Below the pieces are notes generated by a model that ran no database searches, had not been told where the DNA came from, and saw nothing but the letters and a program-made list of their open reading frames with translations. DNA of 64,000 nt. It comes from Ruaniaceae bacterium KH17. Its GTDB lineage: Bacteria > Actinomycetota > Actinomycetes > Actinomycetales > Actinomycetaceae. The stretch covers positions 1 to 64,000 of the forward strand of contig FZQV01000014.1 of NCBI GenBank assembly GCA_900199505.1, given 5' to 3'. Of the stretch, positions 27,878 through 35,962 are shown one piece after another; position 1 is the stretch's first letter, and every line of letters starts with the position of its first letter. A program made the translations under genes and the position numbers.

Positions 27878-27905
27878 GAATGGATGCGAGTTTCCTCGTC
27901 CATTC
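27878..27905 (+). promoter_or_regulatory. Hairpin directly upstream of the lpdA ribosome binding site
   Basis: GAATGGA/TCCATTC plus an inner CGAG/CTCG pair form an 11-bp hairpin with a TTTC loop and a two-base bulge. It ends at the base before AAAGGAG (27906-27912). It could influence ribosome access or mRNA stability, but a role is not shown. Confidence 0.4.
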
Positions 27906-27917
27906 AAAGGAGCAGAT

Positions 27918-29291
27918 GTGACCGATTCGCACGAGTACGACATTGTCATTCTGGGAGGCGGATCCGGCGGATATGCCTGTGCCCTGCGCGGTGCACAGCT
28001 CGGCCTGAAAGTCGCCCTGATCGAGGCCGACAAGCTTGGCGGCACCTGCCTGCACCGCGGCTGCATCCCCACAAAGGCTCTACTCCACGCGGCCGAGCTG
28101 GCTGAGGCCCCGCACGAAGGCGAGTCCATTGGCGTGTCACTCTCACTCGCGGGCGTGGACATGACCAAGGTGAACGCGTACAAGGACGGCGTGATTGGCC
28201 GCCTCTACAAGGGTCTGCAGGGCCTCGTGAAGTCCCGCAAGGTGGAGCTCATCAACGGCTGGGGCCGCCTCACCGGCCCGAACACGGTCGAGGTCGACGG
28301 CGTCTCCTACACCGGCAAGAACGTGGTACTGGCCTCCGGCTCGTACTCCCGATCGCTTCCCGGCCTGGACATTCAGGGCCGTGTGATCGCCTCGGAGCAG
28401 GCACTCGCCATGGACTGGGTTCCGCAGCGTGCAGTGATCCTTGGCGGCGGCGTGATCGGCCTGGAGTTCGCCTCTGTGTGGCGTTCGTTCGGCGCCGAGG
28501 TCACGATTATCGAGGCGCTCCCCCACCTCGCCCCGAACGAGGACGAGGTGCTCTCTAAGAACCTCGAGCGGGCGTACCGCAAGCGCGGCATCAACTTCAA
28601 AGTGGGCGTGCGCTTCTCCGGCGTTGAGCAGGACGAAAGCGGCGTCAAGGTCTCCACCGAGGACGGCAACGTCATCGAAGGTGACGTGCTGCTGGTGGCC
28701 GTTGGCCGCGGCCCGGCCACCGCGAACCTCGGCTACGAGGAGCAGGGCATTCCCATGGAGCGCGGCTTCGTTCTCGCGAATGAGCGGCTCCACACGGGCG
28801 TTGGCAACATCTACGCCGTCGGCGACATCGTGCCCGGCCTGCAGCTCGCCCACCGCGGCTTCCAGCAGGGCATCTTCGTTGCCGAAGAGATCGCCGGCCT
28901 CAACCCGGCGCTCATCGAGGACGTCAACATCCCGCGTGTTACCTACTGCGAGCCCGAGCTCGCCTCGATCGGACTCACCGAGGCCCAGGCCAAGGAGAAG
29001 CACGGCGAGGTCGAGACCGTCGAGTACAACCTCGCGGGTAACGGCAAGAGCCAGATCCTCCAGACCGCCGGCCTCATCAAGCTGGTGCGTGCGAAGGACG
29101 GCCCCATCGTGGGCGTGCACATGATCGGCGCCCGCGTGGGCGAGCTGATCGGCGAAGCGCAGCTCATGGTCAACTGGGAGTCCTATCCCGAAGACATGGC
29201 GCCCCTGGTGCACGCACACCCCACCCAGAACGAAGCAATGGGCGAGGCCGCCATGGCCCTCGCCGGCAAGCCCCTCCACGCACACAACTAG
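27918..29291 (+). CDS. lpdA: Dihydrolipoyl dehydrogenase (E3)
   Basis: This 457-residue flavoprotein has the FAD-binding ILGGGSGGYACALRGAQLG and the redox disulfide in GGTCLHRGCIPTK (the family usually has LNVGCIPSK, so this version is slightly unusual). It also has the NAD motif ILGGGVIGLEFA, the second FAD motif VYAVGD-like IYAVGDIVPG, and the C-terminal HAHPTQNE with the His-Glu pair. It reoxidises lipoyl groups of 2-oxoacid dehydrogenases. GTG 27918 has AAAGGAG five bases upstream. sucB follows 9 bp later, so they are co-transcribed. Confidence 0.93.
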   Translation: MTDSHEYDIVILGGGSGGYACALRGAQLGLKVALIEADKLGGTCLHRGCIPTKALLHAAELAEAPHEGESIGVSLSLAGVDMTKVNAYKDGVIGRLYKGLQGLVKSRKVELINGWGRLTGPNTVEVDGVSYTGKNVVLASGSYSRSLPGLDIQGRVIASEQALAMDWVPQRAVILGGGVIGLEFASVWRSFGAEVTIIEALPHLAPNEDEVLSKNLERAYRKRGINFKVGVRFSGVEQDESGVKVSTEDGNVIEGDVLLVAVGRGPATANLGYEEQGIPMERGFVLANERLHTGVGNIYAVGDIVPGLQLAHRGFQQGIFVAEEIAGLNPALIEDVNIPRVTYCEPELASIGLTEAQAKEKHGEVETVEYNLAGNGKSQILQTAGLIKLVRAKDGPIVGVHMIGARVGELIGEAQLMVNWESYPEDMAPLVHAHPTQNEAMGEAAMALAGKPLHAHN

Positions 29292-29300
29292 GAGAATCGG

Positions 29301-31022
29301 ATGTCTCACTCAGTCACGATGCCGGCGCTCGGCGAATCGGTCACCGAAGGTACCGTCACCCGCTGGCTCAAGAATGTTGGAGATCGCGTCGAGGTGGACG
29401 AGCCGCTGCTCGAAGTCTCGACCGACAAGGTGGACACCGAGGTGCCCTCCCCTGTAGCCGGAGTCTTGGAGAGCATCATCGTCCAGGAAGACGAGACCGT
29501 TGAGGTGGGCGCTGAGCTCGCCGTGATCGGCGACGGCTCTGGTGCGGCCGCGGCTCCCGCTGCGCCCGCCGCCGAGGAGGCTGCAGCTCCGGAGCCCGCT
29601 CCCGAAGCTCCCGCACCCGCTCCCGAAGCTCCCGCACCTGCCGCAGAAGCCCCTGCAACCGGCCAGGCGGTCACCATGCCCGCGCTGGGCGAATCGGTCA
29701 CCGAGGGCACCGTCACTCGCTGGCTGAAGGCCGAGGGCGACACCGTTGAGGTGGACGAGCCGCTACTTGAGGTCTCCACGGACAAGGTGGACACGGAGGT
29801 TCCCTCGCCATTCGCCGGCACCCTCGTGAAGATCCTGGTCCAGGAAGACGAGACCGTAGAGGTGGGCGCGGATCTTGCGCTCATTGGCGACGGCTCCGCC
29901 ACCCCGGCTCCCGCGGCTGAGTCCCCCGCAGCCGAGCCTGCACCGGCTCCTGCCGCCCCAGCTGCCCCTGCCGCTCCGCCTGCCGCGGCCGCCCCTGCCG
30001 CTCCGGCCGCGCCCGCAGCGCCCGCAGCTCCGGTAGCACCGCCCGCTCCGGTAGCACCAGCCGCGAAGGCTCCCGCAGCCGAAGCAACCGGCTCCTACAT
30101 CACCCCGATCGTGCGAAAGCTCGCACGCGAGAAGGGCGTGGATCTTGCTACCGTCACCGGCACCGGTGTAGGTGGCCGTGTCCGCAAGGAGGACGTACTC
30201 GCGGCCGCCGCTAAGGCCGAGGAGGCCGCCAAGGCTGCCGCTGCCGTGCCCGCTGCCGGCCCGGCTCCCGCAGCCGCGGCGTCGTCGGCAAAGGTCACCG
30301 AGGTGTCCTCGCTGCGTGGCACCACCGAGAAGATGTCCCGCCTGCGCCAGGTGGTGGCGAGCCGCATGGTCGAGTCGTTGCAGACCTCTGCGCAGCTCAC
30401 CACGGTGGTCGAGGTGGACGTGACTCGCGTGGCCGCACTCCGCGCCGCGCACAAGGACGAGTTCCGGGCCCGCGAGGGCGCGAACCTCACCTTTCTGCCG
30501 TTCTTCGTGAAGGCCGCAACGGAGGCGCTCAAGGCGCACCCGAAGCTGAACGCCTCGATCCACGACAAGGAAGTGACCTACCACGACGCCGAGCACATCG
30601 GGATCGCGGTGGACACCGAGCGTGGCCTGATGGTCCCGGTGATCAAGAACGCCGGTGACCTGAACCTGGGCGGCATCGCCAAGGCGATCGGCGACCTCGC
30701 CAGCCGGACCCGCAACAACAAGGTCTCGCCGGATGAGCTCTCGGGCTCCACGTTCACCATCACGAACACAGGTTCGGGCGGCGCACTCTTCGACACCCCG
30801 ATCATTAACCAGCCCGAGGTCGCGATCCTCGGTGTGGGCACGATCGTGAAGCGCCCCATGGTTGTGAAGGACGCGGACGGCAACGAGACGATCGGTGTGC
30901 GCTCCATGGTGTACCTCGCGATCTCGTACGATCACCGCCTCGTGGACGGCGCGGACGCGGCCCGGTACCTCATGGCCGTGAAGGCTCGTCTCGAGGAAGG
31001 CGCTTTCGAGGGCGATCTGTAA
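29301..31022 (+). CDS. sucB: 2-oxoacid dehydrogenase E2, dihydrolipoamide succinyltransferase-like
   Basis: This 573-residue E2 has two lipoyl domains, each with the lipoylated-Lys segment [12 protein letters not shown], joined by Ala/Pro-rich linkers. A peripheral-subunit-binding domain follows ([18 protein letters not shown] ... [12 protein letters not shown]), then the catalytic acyltransferase core with [16 protein letters not shown] near the C-terminus. The annotation as the succinyltransferase follows the actinobacterial orthologue, which serves mainly the pyruvate complex, so the acyl specificity is uncertain. Pairing with lpdA is seen. No E1 gene is in the window. AGGAGA precedes the ATG. 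A terminator follows. Confidence 0.92.
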   Translation: MSHSVTMPALGESVTEGTVTRWLKNVGDRVEVDEPLLEVSTDKVDTEVPSPVAGVLESIIVQEDETVEVGAELAVIGDGSGAAAAPAAPAAEEAAAPEPAPEAPAPAPEAPAPAAEAPATGQAVTMPALGESVTEGTVTRWLKAEGDTVEVDEPLLEVSTDKVDTEVPSPFAGTLVKILVQEDETVEVGADLALIGDGSATPAPAAESPAAEPAPAPAAPAAPAAPPAAAAPAAPAAPAAPAAPVAPPAPVAPAAKAPAAEATGSYITPIVRKLAREKGVDLATVTGTGVGGRVRKEDVLAAAAKAEEAAKAAAAVPAAGPAPAAAASSAKVTEVSSLRGTTEKMSRLRQVVASRMVESLQTSAQLTTVVEVDVTRVAALRAAHKDEFRAREGANLTFLPFFVKAATEALKAHPKLNASIHDKEVTYHDAEHIGIAVDTERGLMVPVIKNAGDLNLGGIAKAIGDLASRTRNNKVSPDELSGSTFTITNTGSGGALFDTPIINQPEVAILGVGTIVKRPMVVKDADGNETIGVRSMVYLAISYDHRLVDGADAARYLMAVKARLEEGAFEGDL

Positions 31023-31035
31023 GACACACGCCAGG

Positions 31036-31073
31036 AACCCCGCCGGTTGAGCTCACGCTCAGCTGGCGGGGTT
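31036..31073. terminator. Terminator between sucB and the pseudokinase gene
   Basis: AACCCCGCC pairs with GGCGGGGTT, with further pairing of GTTGAGC and GCTCAGC around a short loop. It lies between the convergent stops at 31022 and 31079 and is likely to work in both directions. Confidence 0.78.
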
Positions 31074-31078
31074 CTTGT

Positions 31079-32275
31079 CTACGTGCAGCCCTCGATTGCC
31101 GAAATCAAACCGTCCGTCACGATGAGCCGCACGCACCTGCTGCTACCGGCAGCGATAGTCTCGCGGGCGCCGTCGGGAAGGATCCGCTCGTAGGAGCTCG
31201 GTGAGATCTCGAGTTCGGCAGTCAGTCCCCCGCGCTCATCCTGGACAACCTCGATCGAATGGATCAACGTCTGATAGCCCTCGACCGTGATCTCCTGGGT
31301 AGCGAGTTGCGCAATCAGCGTGCGGTCGGCCGCAGCGCTCGGCGCATTCGCAACGAACACGGACTCAAGCGATTCGGGGTCCAGCTGCTCGATGGCGCGA
31401 TCGCGCGCGCCGATCAGTTCGGCAATCCGCGTCTGCGCACTGGGAGACTCGCCGCCCGGCCCTGGCGTTCCGATCAACACCGCCCCCACGCCGATCCCGA
31501 TCCCGACGGCGGCCGACACCGCAACGGGGCGCCACCAGCGCGGCATTGGTTGGGTGGGGCTGAGCCACGTCTCGCCGTCATCGTTCCGCATTCCGGCCTC
31601 GGCGAGGCGGGATATAGACGGCAGCTGGAGTGGCACCGCCTGGCCAAGCTCCTGCCACCTCACTGCGAACTCCCGCGCCGACGGACGCGCCTCGGGATCC
31701 GCGGCTAGCGCGCGGCCGAGCGCCGCGCGGACCCGCTGATCGTCGCCGCTCGCCCATAGCAATGTGCGTGCCAACGCCCACACGTCACGCGCTTCGAGGG
31801 AACCGGCAACGCCCTCCGGCGGGATGAAACCCGCGTGGCCCAACTCGGCCCCAGCGTGGCCGGCGATGTCGATCAGGACGGGGCGGGCGCCGTCGGCCAT
31901 CACGATGTTCGCCGGAGAGACGTCACCATGCGTGATCCCTCGGTAATGCAACGCCGCGAGCGCGTCACCGAGTCCGCGCCAGAGGCCAGCGACCTCCCCG
32001 GGGCTCGCCCACGCTCGGGCCCCCAGCACTGTGCCGAGGCGGGGGCCCGGCACCAACTCCATGACCACGACGCCTCCCTCGGACGCACGGTGCACGGAGC
32101 GAATCTCAGGGAGATTGGGGTGGTGCAGCGCTTGGAGCATGGCGAGTCGCTCCGCCGCGGCGGCCGTGTGGATGGCCACCCCGGGCGTGCCGTCTGCCGC
32201 GCGCACGTTCCAGGCCGTGCCATTCGCGCCAAATCCCGCCGGGCCAATCGTCTCGTATCCTGTGAGTTGCATCAT
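31079..32275 (-). CDS. Membrane-anchored kinase-like protein, probable pseudokinase
   Basis: This 398-residue protein has a Ser/Thr-kinase fold at about 1-215. The catalytic loop is HGDVSPANIV in place of HRDxKPxN. The β3 lysine region reads GVAIHTAA, so the ATP-anchoring Lys is missing, and the DFG motif is DIAGH. A membrane segment (VAVSAAVGIGIGVGAVLIG, about 250-270) and an extracytoplasmic domain follow. Loss of the Lys suggests a pseudokinase that binds partners instead of phosphorylating them. The start codon follows TAGCGT by six bases. It is not a full copy of the PASTA kinase at the window start. Confidence 0.75.
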   Translation of the reverse strand: MMQLTGYETIGPAGFGANGTAWNVRAADGTPGVAIHTAAAAERLAMLQALHHPNLPEIRSVHRASEGGVVVMELVPGPRLGTVLGARAWASPGEVAGLWRGLGDALAALHYRGITHGDVSPANIVMADGARPVLIDIAGHAGAELGHAGFIPPEGVAGSLEARDVWALARTLLWASGDDQRVRAALGRALAADPEARPSAREFAVRWQELGQAVPLQLPSISRLAEAGMRNDDGETWLSPTQPMPRWWRPVAVSAAVGIGIGVGAVLIGTPGPGGESPSAQTRIAELIGARDRAIEQLDPESLESVFVANAPSAAADRTLIAQLATQEITVEGYQTLIHSIEVVQDERGGLTAELEISPSSYERILPDGARETIAAGSSRCVRLIVTDGLISAIEGCT

Positions 32276-32281
32276 GCGGCG

Positions 32282-32342
32282 ACGCTAGTCCATCTCGGCA
32301 ATTGCCCGCGTGAGTTTTCCACAGGCCCGCGCCGGATAGAAT
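32282..32342. promoter_or_regulatory. Divergent leaderless promoters, pseudokinase and DUF4191 genes
   Basis: TAGCGT (32287-32282, minus) lies six bases before ATG 32275. TAGAAT (32337-32342, plus) lies six bases before ATG 32349. Confidence 0.48.
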
Positions 32343-32348
32343 GCCAGC

Positions 32349-33053
32349 ATGTCAGAAGAAGCAGTTAAGCCGAAGAAGGCCAAGAAGCGCCGCTGGTATC
32401 ACAACTTCAAAGACGCCTTCGTCATGGTCTGGAAGGCGGAGCCCATATGGGGATCCGTGATCCTCGCGATGCCGGTGCTGGGCACGGCGATTGGCGTACT
32501 CATCGGCGTCACCCAAGGATACGGCGTCTACGGTGGTTTCCTCGGCTTCTTCACCGGCCTAATCATCGGCCTATTCCTGCTGACCAACCGGGTCAAGAAG
32601 GTCTCGTACGCGCAGATCGATGGCAAGCCTGGGGCGGCCATGGCGGTGCTCGATCAGATCAAGCGCGGCTGGAACATCTCCCAGGAGCCCGTCCAGGTGA
32701 ACCCGCGCACGCAGGACATGGTGTTCCGGATGGTCGGCAAGCCGGGCATTGTGCTGATCGGCGAGGGCAACCCGAACCGTCTTGAGCGGCTCGTCAACGA
32801 TGAGAAGAAGCGCGTGCAGCGTGTGGTCCCCAAGGTGCCGATCACGGTGGTGAAGGTGGGTAATGGTGACGGCCAGGTTCCGTTGCTGAAGCTGCAGTCG
32901 CACGTGCGCCGGCTGAAGAAGCACCTCTCGGCTGCGGAGGTCCACGCCGTCTCGAATCGCCTCAACTCGCTCGGCGGCGTCAAGCTCCCCATCCCGAAGG
33001 GTATCGACCCGATGCGGGCCCGCCCCGATCGAAAGGGACAGCGCGGCCGGTAG
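32349..33053 (+). CDS. DUF4191 family membrane protein
   Basis: This 234-residue protein begins with a Lys-rich stretch (KPKKAKKRRWYHN). Two adjacent membrane segments follow (SVILAMPVLGTAIGVLIGV and GVYGGFLGFFTGLIIGLFLL), then a long cytoplasmic basic domain with VLDQIKRGWNISQEPVQVN and RRLKKHLSAAEVHAVSNRL. It matches the actinobacterial DUF4191 family. The gene stands just upstream of glnA1, as in M. tuberculosis (Rv2219). Its function is unknown. The start is leaderless. Confidence 0.85.
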   Translation: MSEEAVKPKKAKKRRWYHNFKDAFVMVWKAEPIWGSVILAMPVLGTAIGVLIGVTQGYGVYGGFLGFFTGLIIGLFLLTNRVKKVSYAQIDGKPGAAMAVLDQIKRGWNISQEPVQVNPRTQDMVFRMVGKPGIVLIGEGNPNRLERLVNDEKKRVQRVVPKVPITVVKVGNGDGQVPLLKLQSHVRRLKKHLSAAEVHAVSNRLNSLGGVKLPIPKGIDPMRARPDRKGQRGR

Positions 33054-33061
33054 GAGCGCCC

Positions 33062-33099
33062 GTAACACTGCCGTCACAATCGAGTGACACATGTGAAAC
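33062..33099 (+). promoter_or_regulatory. GlnR-type operator array upstream of glnA1
   Basis: Four half-sites occur in exact 11-bp phasing: GTAAC 33062-33066, GTCAC 33073-33077, GTGAC 33084-33088 and GAAAC 33095-33099, each separated by six bases. This matches the actinobacterial GlnR consensus (gTnAC-n6-GaAAc, repeated). The second site is a variant. It suggests nitrogen-responsive control of glnA1 by an OmpR-type GlnR. Confidence 0.75.
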
Positions 33100-33109
33100 T
33101 GCCTCCCTC

Positions 33110-33115
33110 TAACTT
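33110..33115 (+). promoter_or_regulatory. Putative -10 box for glnA1
   Basis: TAACTT lies 11 bp beyond the last GlnR half-site and would give a leader of about 43 bases. A 7-bp inverted repeat (33103-33109/33117-33123) spans it. GAGGAG at 33153-33158 is the ribosome binding site. Confidence 0.4.
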
Positions 33116-33164
33116 TGAGGGAGCCTCATGACCGAGGAACCACACCACCACCGAGGAGCAGCGA

Positions 33165-34589
33165 ATGTTCGCCAGCGCAGAGGAAGCGATCGCGTATACG
33201 CGCAGTGAAGGCGTCAAGTTTATCGACGTCCGATTCTGCGACCTACCAGGCGTGATGCAGCACTTCAATATCCCCGTTGAGACGTTTACGGATGACGTCT
33301 TCACCGAGGGCCTGATGTTCGATGGATCCTCGATCCGCGGCTTCCAGGCAATTCACGAGTCCGACATGAAGCTGATCCCGGATGTCACGACGGCGTTCAT
33401 TGACCCATTCCGCAAGGCCAAGACGCTCGTGGTGAACTTCTCGATCCGCGACCCGTTCACGGACGAGATCTACTCGCGTGATCCGCGAAACATCGCGGCG
33501 AAGGCCGAGGCCTACCTGCGTTCCACCGGCATTGCGGACACCGTGTACTTCGGTGCCGAGGCCGAGTTCTACGTGTTTGACGAGGCCCGCTTCGCCACCT
33601 CGGCGTCGTCGTCCTACTACTTCCTCGACTCGAAGGAGGCCGCGTGGAACACCGGCCGCGAGGAAGAGGGCGGCAACAAGGCCTACAAGACCCGCTTCAA
33701 GGGCGGCTACTTCCCCGTCTCCCCCTCGGACCAGATGGCCGATCTTCGCGACAACATGGTCGAGGTCATGCAGGAAGTTGGCCTTGAGGTCGAGCGTGCG
33801 CACCACGAGGTTGGCACCGCCGGTCAGATGGAGATCAACTACCGCTTCGGCACGCTACTTGCCGCGGCCGATGACCTGATGAAGTTCAAGTACGTCATCA
33901 AGAACGTGGCGTGGGAGAACGACAAGACGGCCACCTTCATGCCGAAGCCGCTCTTCGGTGACAACGGCTCGGGCATGCACTGCCACCAGTCGCTGTGGAA
34001 GGATGGCGAGCCGCTGTTCGCCGACGAGAAGGGCTACGGCGGTCTCTCTGACCTCGCCCGCTGGTACATCGGCGGCCTGCTCGCGCACGCCCCGTCGCTG
34101 CTGGCCTTCACGAACCCCTCGGTGAACTCGTACCACCGCCTGGTGCCGGGCTTTGAGGCTCCCGTGAACCTGGTCTACTCGGCGCGTAACCGCTCCGCGT
34201 GCATCCGCATCCCGGTAACCGGCACCTCCCCGAAGGCCAAGCGCCTCGAGTTCCGTGTGCCGGACCCGTCGTCGAACCCGTACCTCGCGTTCTCGGCGAT
34301 GCTGATGGCCGGCCTCGACGGCATCAAGAACCGGATCGAGCCCGCAGACCCGATCGACAAGGACCTGTACGAGCTGCCTCCGGAGGAGCATGCTCAGATC
34401 GCGCAGGTTCCGGACTCGCTGCCGGCTGCGCTCGACGCCCTTGAGGCCGATCACGACTACCTGCTTGAGGGCGACGTCTTCACGCCGGACCTGATCGAGA
34501 CCTGGATCGAGTACAAGCGCACCAACGAAATCGACCCGCTGCGTCTGCGCCCGCACCCGCACGAGTACGAGCTCTACTTCGATCTGTGA
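33165..34589 (+). CDS. glnA: Glutamine synthetase type I (adenylylated form)
   Basis: This 474-residue GSI-beta has [10 protein letters not shown] near the N-terminus, the metal-site [10 protein letters not shown], the ATP-binding [16 protein letters not shown] and the substrate segment [10 protein letters not shown]. The adenylylation Tyr is Y402 in [11 protein letters not shown]. It joins ammonia and glutamate in the cytosol. Control by GlnE adenylylation is supported by Y402 and by glnE in the same region, and transcriptional control by the GlnR-type sites. In other actinobacteria glnE follows directly. Here about 10 kb of other genes intervene. Confidence 0.95.
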   Translation: MFASAEEAIAYTRSEGVKFIDVRFCDLPGVMQHFNIPVETFTDDVFTEGLMFDGSSIRGFQAIHESDMKLIPDVTTAFIDPFRKAKTLVVNFSIRDPFTDEIYSRDPRNIAAKAEAYLRSTGIADTVYFGAEAEFYVFDEARFATSASSSYYFLDSKEAAWNTGREEEGGNKAYKTRFKGGYFPVSPSDQMADLRDNMVEVMQEVGLEVERAHHEVGTAGQMEINYRFGTLLAAADDLMKFKYVIKNVAWENDKTATFMPKPLFGDNGSGMHCHQSLWKDGEPLFADEKGYGGLSDLARWYIGGLLAHAPSLLAFTNPSVNSYHRLVPGFEAPVNLVYSARNRSACIRIPVTGTSPKAKRLEFRVPDPSSNPYLAFSAMLMAGLDGIKNRIEPADPIDKDLYELPPEEHAQIAQVPDSLPAALDALEADHDYLLEGDVFTPDLIETWIEYKRTNEIDPLRLRPHPHEYELYFDL

Positions 34590-34616
34590 CGGGCACTCGC
34601 GGACGAAAGTAGCGCT

Positions 34617-34647
34617 GAGGGGCGGATCCACTGCGGATCCGCCCCTC
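34617..34647 (+). terminator. Terminator after glnA1
   Basis: A 13-bp perfect stem (34617-34629 with 34635-34647) with a 5-base loop follows the glnA1 stop by 27 bases. There is no long T-run. Confidence 0.75.
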
Positions 34648-34667
34648 TCGCGTGCCTGAACTCCAGT

Positions 34668-34719
34668 TGTGGAGCTGTGGACCTTCTATGACGCGGTTTA
34701 GACGGTCGTCAGCTCCACA
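34668..34719. repeat. 10-bp inverted repeat before the methyltransferase gene
   Basis: TGTGGAGCTG (34668-34677) and CAGCTCCACA (34710-34719) are perfect inverted copies 32 bases apart. This could be a regulator site or chance. It is 36 bp upstream of the methyltransferase start. Confidence 0.3.
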
Positions 34720-34742
34720 TCATGCGGTGGCCCACGGATTGA

Positions 34743-34748
34743 TAGCGT
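34743..34748 (+). promoter_or_regulatory. Putative -10 box for the methyltransferase gene
   Basis: TAGCGT ends seven bases before GTG 34756, leaderless spacing. Confidence 0.42.
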
Positions 34749-34755
34749 TACACCC

Positions 34756-35589
34756 GTGACCAACGAGCAGTGGTTCGCGGATAACCAGGCGAACTGGAAC
34801 GACCGTGCCGCACTCCACGCGGCGTCGGGCTATGGGATCCAGGAACTCATCGATGATCCCAGCCTCATCAGTCCCGAGCTCGCTCAAGACCTCCACCGGT
34901 TCGGCAATCTCACAGACCGCGACGTCATTCACCTCCAGTGCCACCTCGGTACCGACACGATCGGCTTTGCCCGCGCCGGCGCCCGGCGCGTCGTAGGCGT
35001 CGATCTCTCCGATGAGTCACTGCGGCGGGCGCGGGCCATCGCAAGGAACTGCGGCGTCAACGTGAAGTATGTCCATGCCAATGTCTACGATGCCCGCGCA
35101 GCGGTCGACGGCGATTTCGACCTGGTCTATACCTCGGTTGGTGTCTTGTGCTGGCTACCAAACATCGCCGGATGGGCCCGCGTTGTCGCATCACTTCTCA
35201 AGCCTGGCGGTACGTTCTTCATCCGCGACGATCACCCCATGTTCATGGCGATCGGTGAGGACGTTTCCGATGGCCTCAAGATCGAGCAGCCCTACTTCCA
35301 ACAGGACTCCCCCATGACCTGGGATTACGAGGGGAGCTACGTCGAAGCACCCGAGAGCGCTCCCCCAATCACGCACACCACGAGCCACGAGTGGAATCAC
35401 TCGCTCGGCGAGATCGTCTCGGCGCTCATCGACGCCGGGCTTGTGATCGATCGGCTTGAGGAGATCCCCTACTCCGCCTGGTGCCCGTGGCCGGAGCTCA
35501 TGACACAAGAACCTGACGGCCGCTGGCGCCTCACGGATAACCCCGATCGCCTACCCCTCCAGTTCGCGATCGAAGCCCACAAGCCATAA
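34756..35589 (+). CDS. Class I SAM-dependent methyltransferase
   Basis: This 277-residue protein has a Rossmann SAM-binding fold with VIHLQCHLGTDTIGFARAGA as motif I, the acidic end of strand 2 in VVGVDLSDESL, and DLVYTSVGVLCWLP as the substrate-side strand. The substrate is not identifiable. It begins the accessory region between glnA1 and glnE, so it may be a horizontally acquired or strain-variable gene. Codon use still looks like the host. Confidence 0.8.
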   Translation: MTNEQWFADNQANWNDRAALHAASGYGIQELIDDPSLISPELAQDLHRFGNLTDRDVIHLQCHLGTDTIGFARAGARRVVGVDLSDESLRRARAIARNCGVNVKYVHANVYDARAAVDGDFDLVYTSVGVLCWLPNIAGWARVVASLLKPGGTFFIRDDHPMFMAIGEDVSDGLKIEQPYFQQDSPMTWDYEGSYVEAPESAPPITHTTSHEWNHSLGEIVSALIDAGLVIDRLEEIPYSAWCPWPELMTQEPDGRWRLTDNPDRLPLQFAIEAHKP

Positions 35590-35630
35590 GGAGGGAATCA
35601 GAGAAGGCGGGGTCTTTCCCTTCGCCGAGG

Positions 35631-35876
35631 CTATCTCTCGCCGGCCCGATACGCAGCGATGCGCTCGGCCAAGTCTTCTGCGCGAGCCATCTTGGCGTCG
35701 TTCGGCATACCGACCTCGGCAATCAACTCCGCGATGTACACGTCCAGTTCTGCTGCACGTGTACGGCGGTGTAGCTCGGATTGCACAGCATCCTGGAGGA
35801 GTTCCGAGACAGGCGAGTTCCGAGTCTCAACCTCGCGGTAGAGATCGTCCGGTAATTCAACCTCGAGATACGGCAT
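35631..35876 (-). CDS. Antitoxin-like ribbon-helix-helix protein (orphan)
   Basis: This 81-residue protein has a short beta-strand start (PYLEVELPDDLYREVE) and a helix (SPVSELLQDAVQSELHRR) typical of a RHH/VapB-like DNA-binding fold, followed by a helical tail. No toxin gene lies next to it on either side, so it is an orphan or has lost its partner. ATG 35876 follows TAGATT by six bases, so it appears leaderless. Confidence in the fold is moderate. Confidence 0.55.
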   Translation of the reverse strand: MPYLEVELPDDLYREVETRNSPVSELLQDAVQSELHRRTRAAELDVYIAELIAEVGMPNDAKMARAEDLAERIAAYRAGER

Positions 35877-35949
35877 AGAGACAATCTACGTTCACTCGTC
35901 GTGCCGCGCGAGCGCTCGCCAGTTACGCGATGGTGTCACAGGCCTCGCC

Positions 35950-35955
35950 TATAGT
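35950..35955 (+). promoter_or_regulatory. Putative -10 box for hsdM
   Basis: TATAGT ends seven bases before GTG 35963. Initiation there gives the family's usual MITGELKSxID start, which makes the upstream ATG at 35930 less likely. Confidence 0.5.
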
Positions 35956-35962
35956 TGCTGAT

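Noticed and set aside
28143-29309. Minus-strand frame of 388 codons over lpdA
   Set aside because: Antisense to lpdA, where all flavoprotein motifs are in the plus strand.
29554-30075. Ala/Pro-rich repetitive DNA in sucB as a possible tandem repeat array
   Set aside because: It encodes the flexible linkers between E2 domains, a normal feature of these proteins.
29763-30935. Minus-strand frame rich in Gly, Arg and Cys over sucB
   Set aside because: It is the reverse of the Ala/Pro linkers of E2, and no real domain is present.
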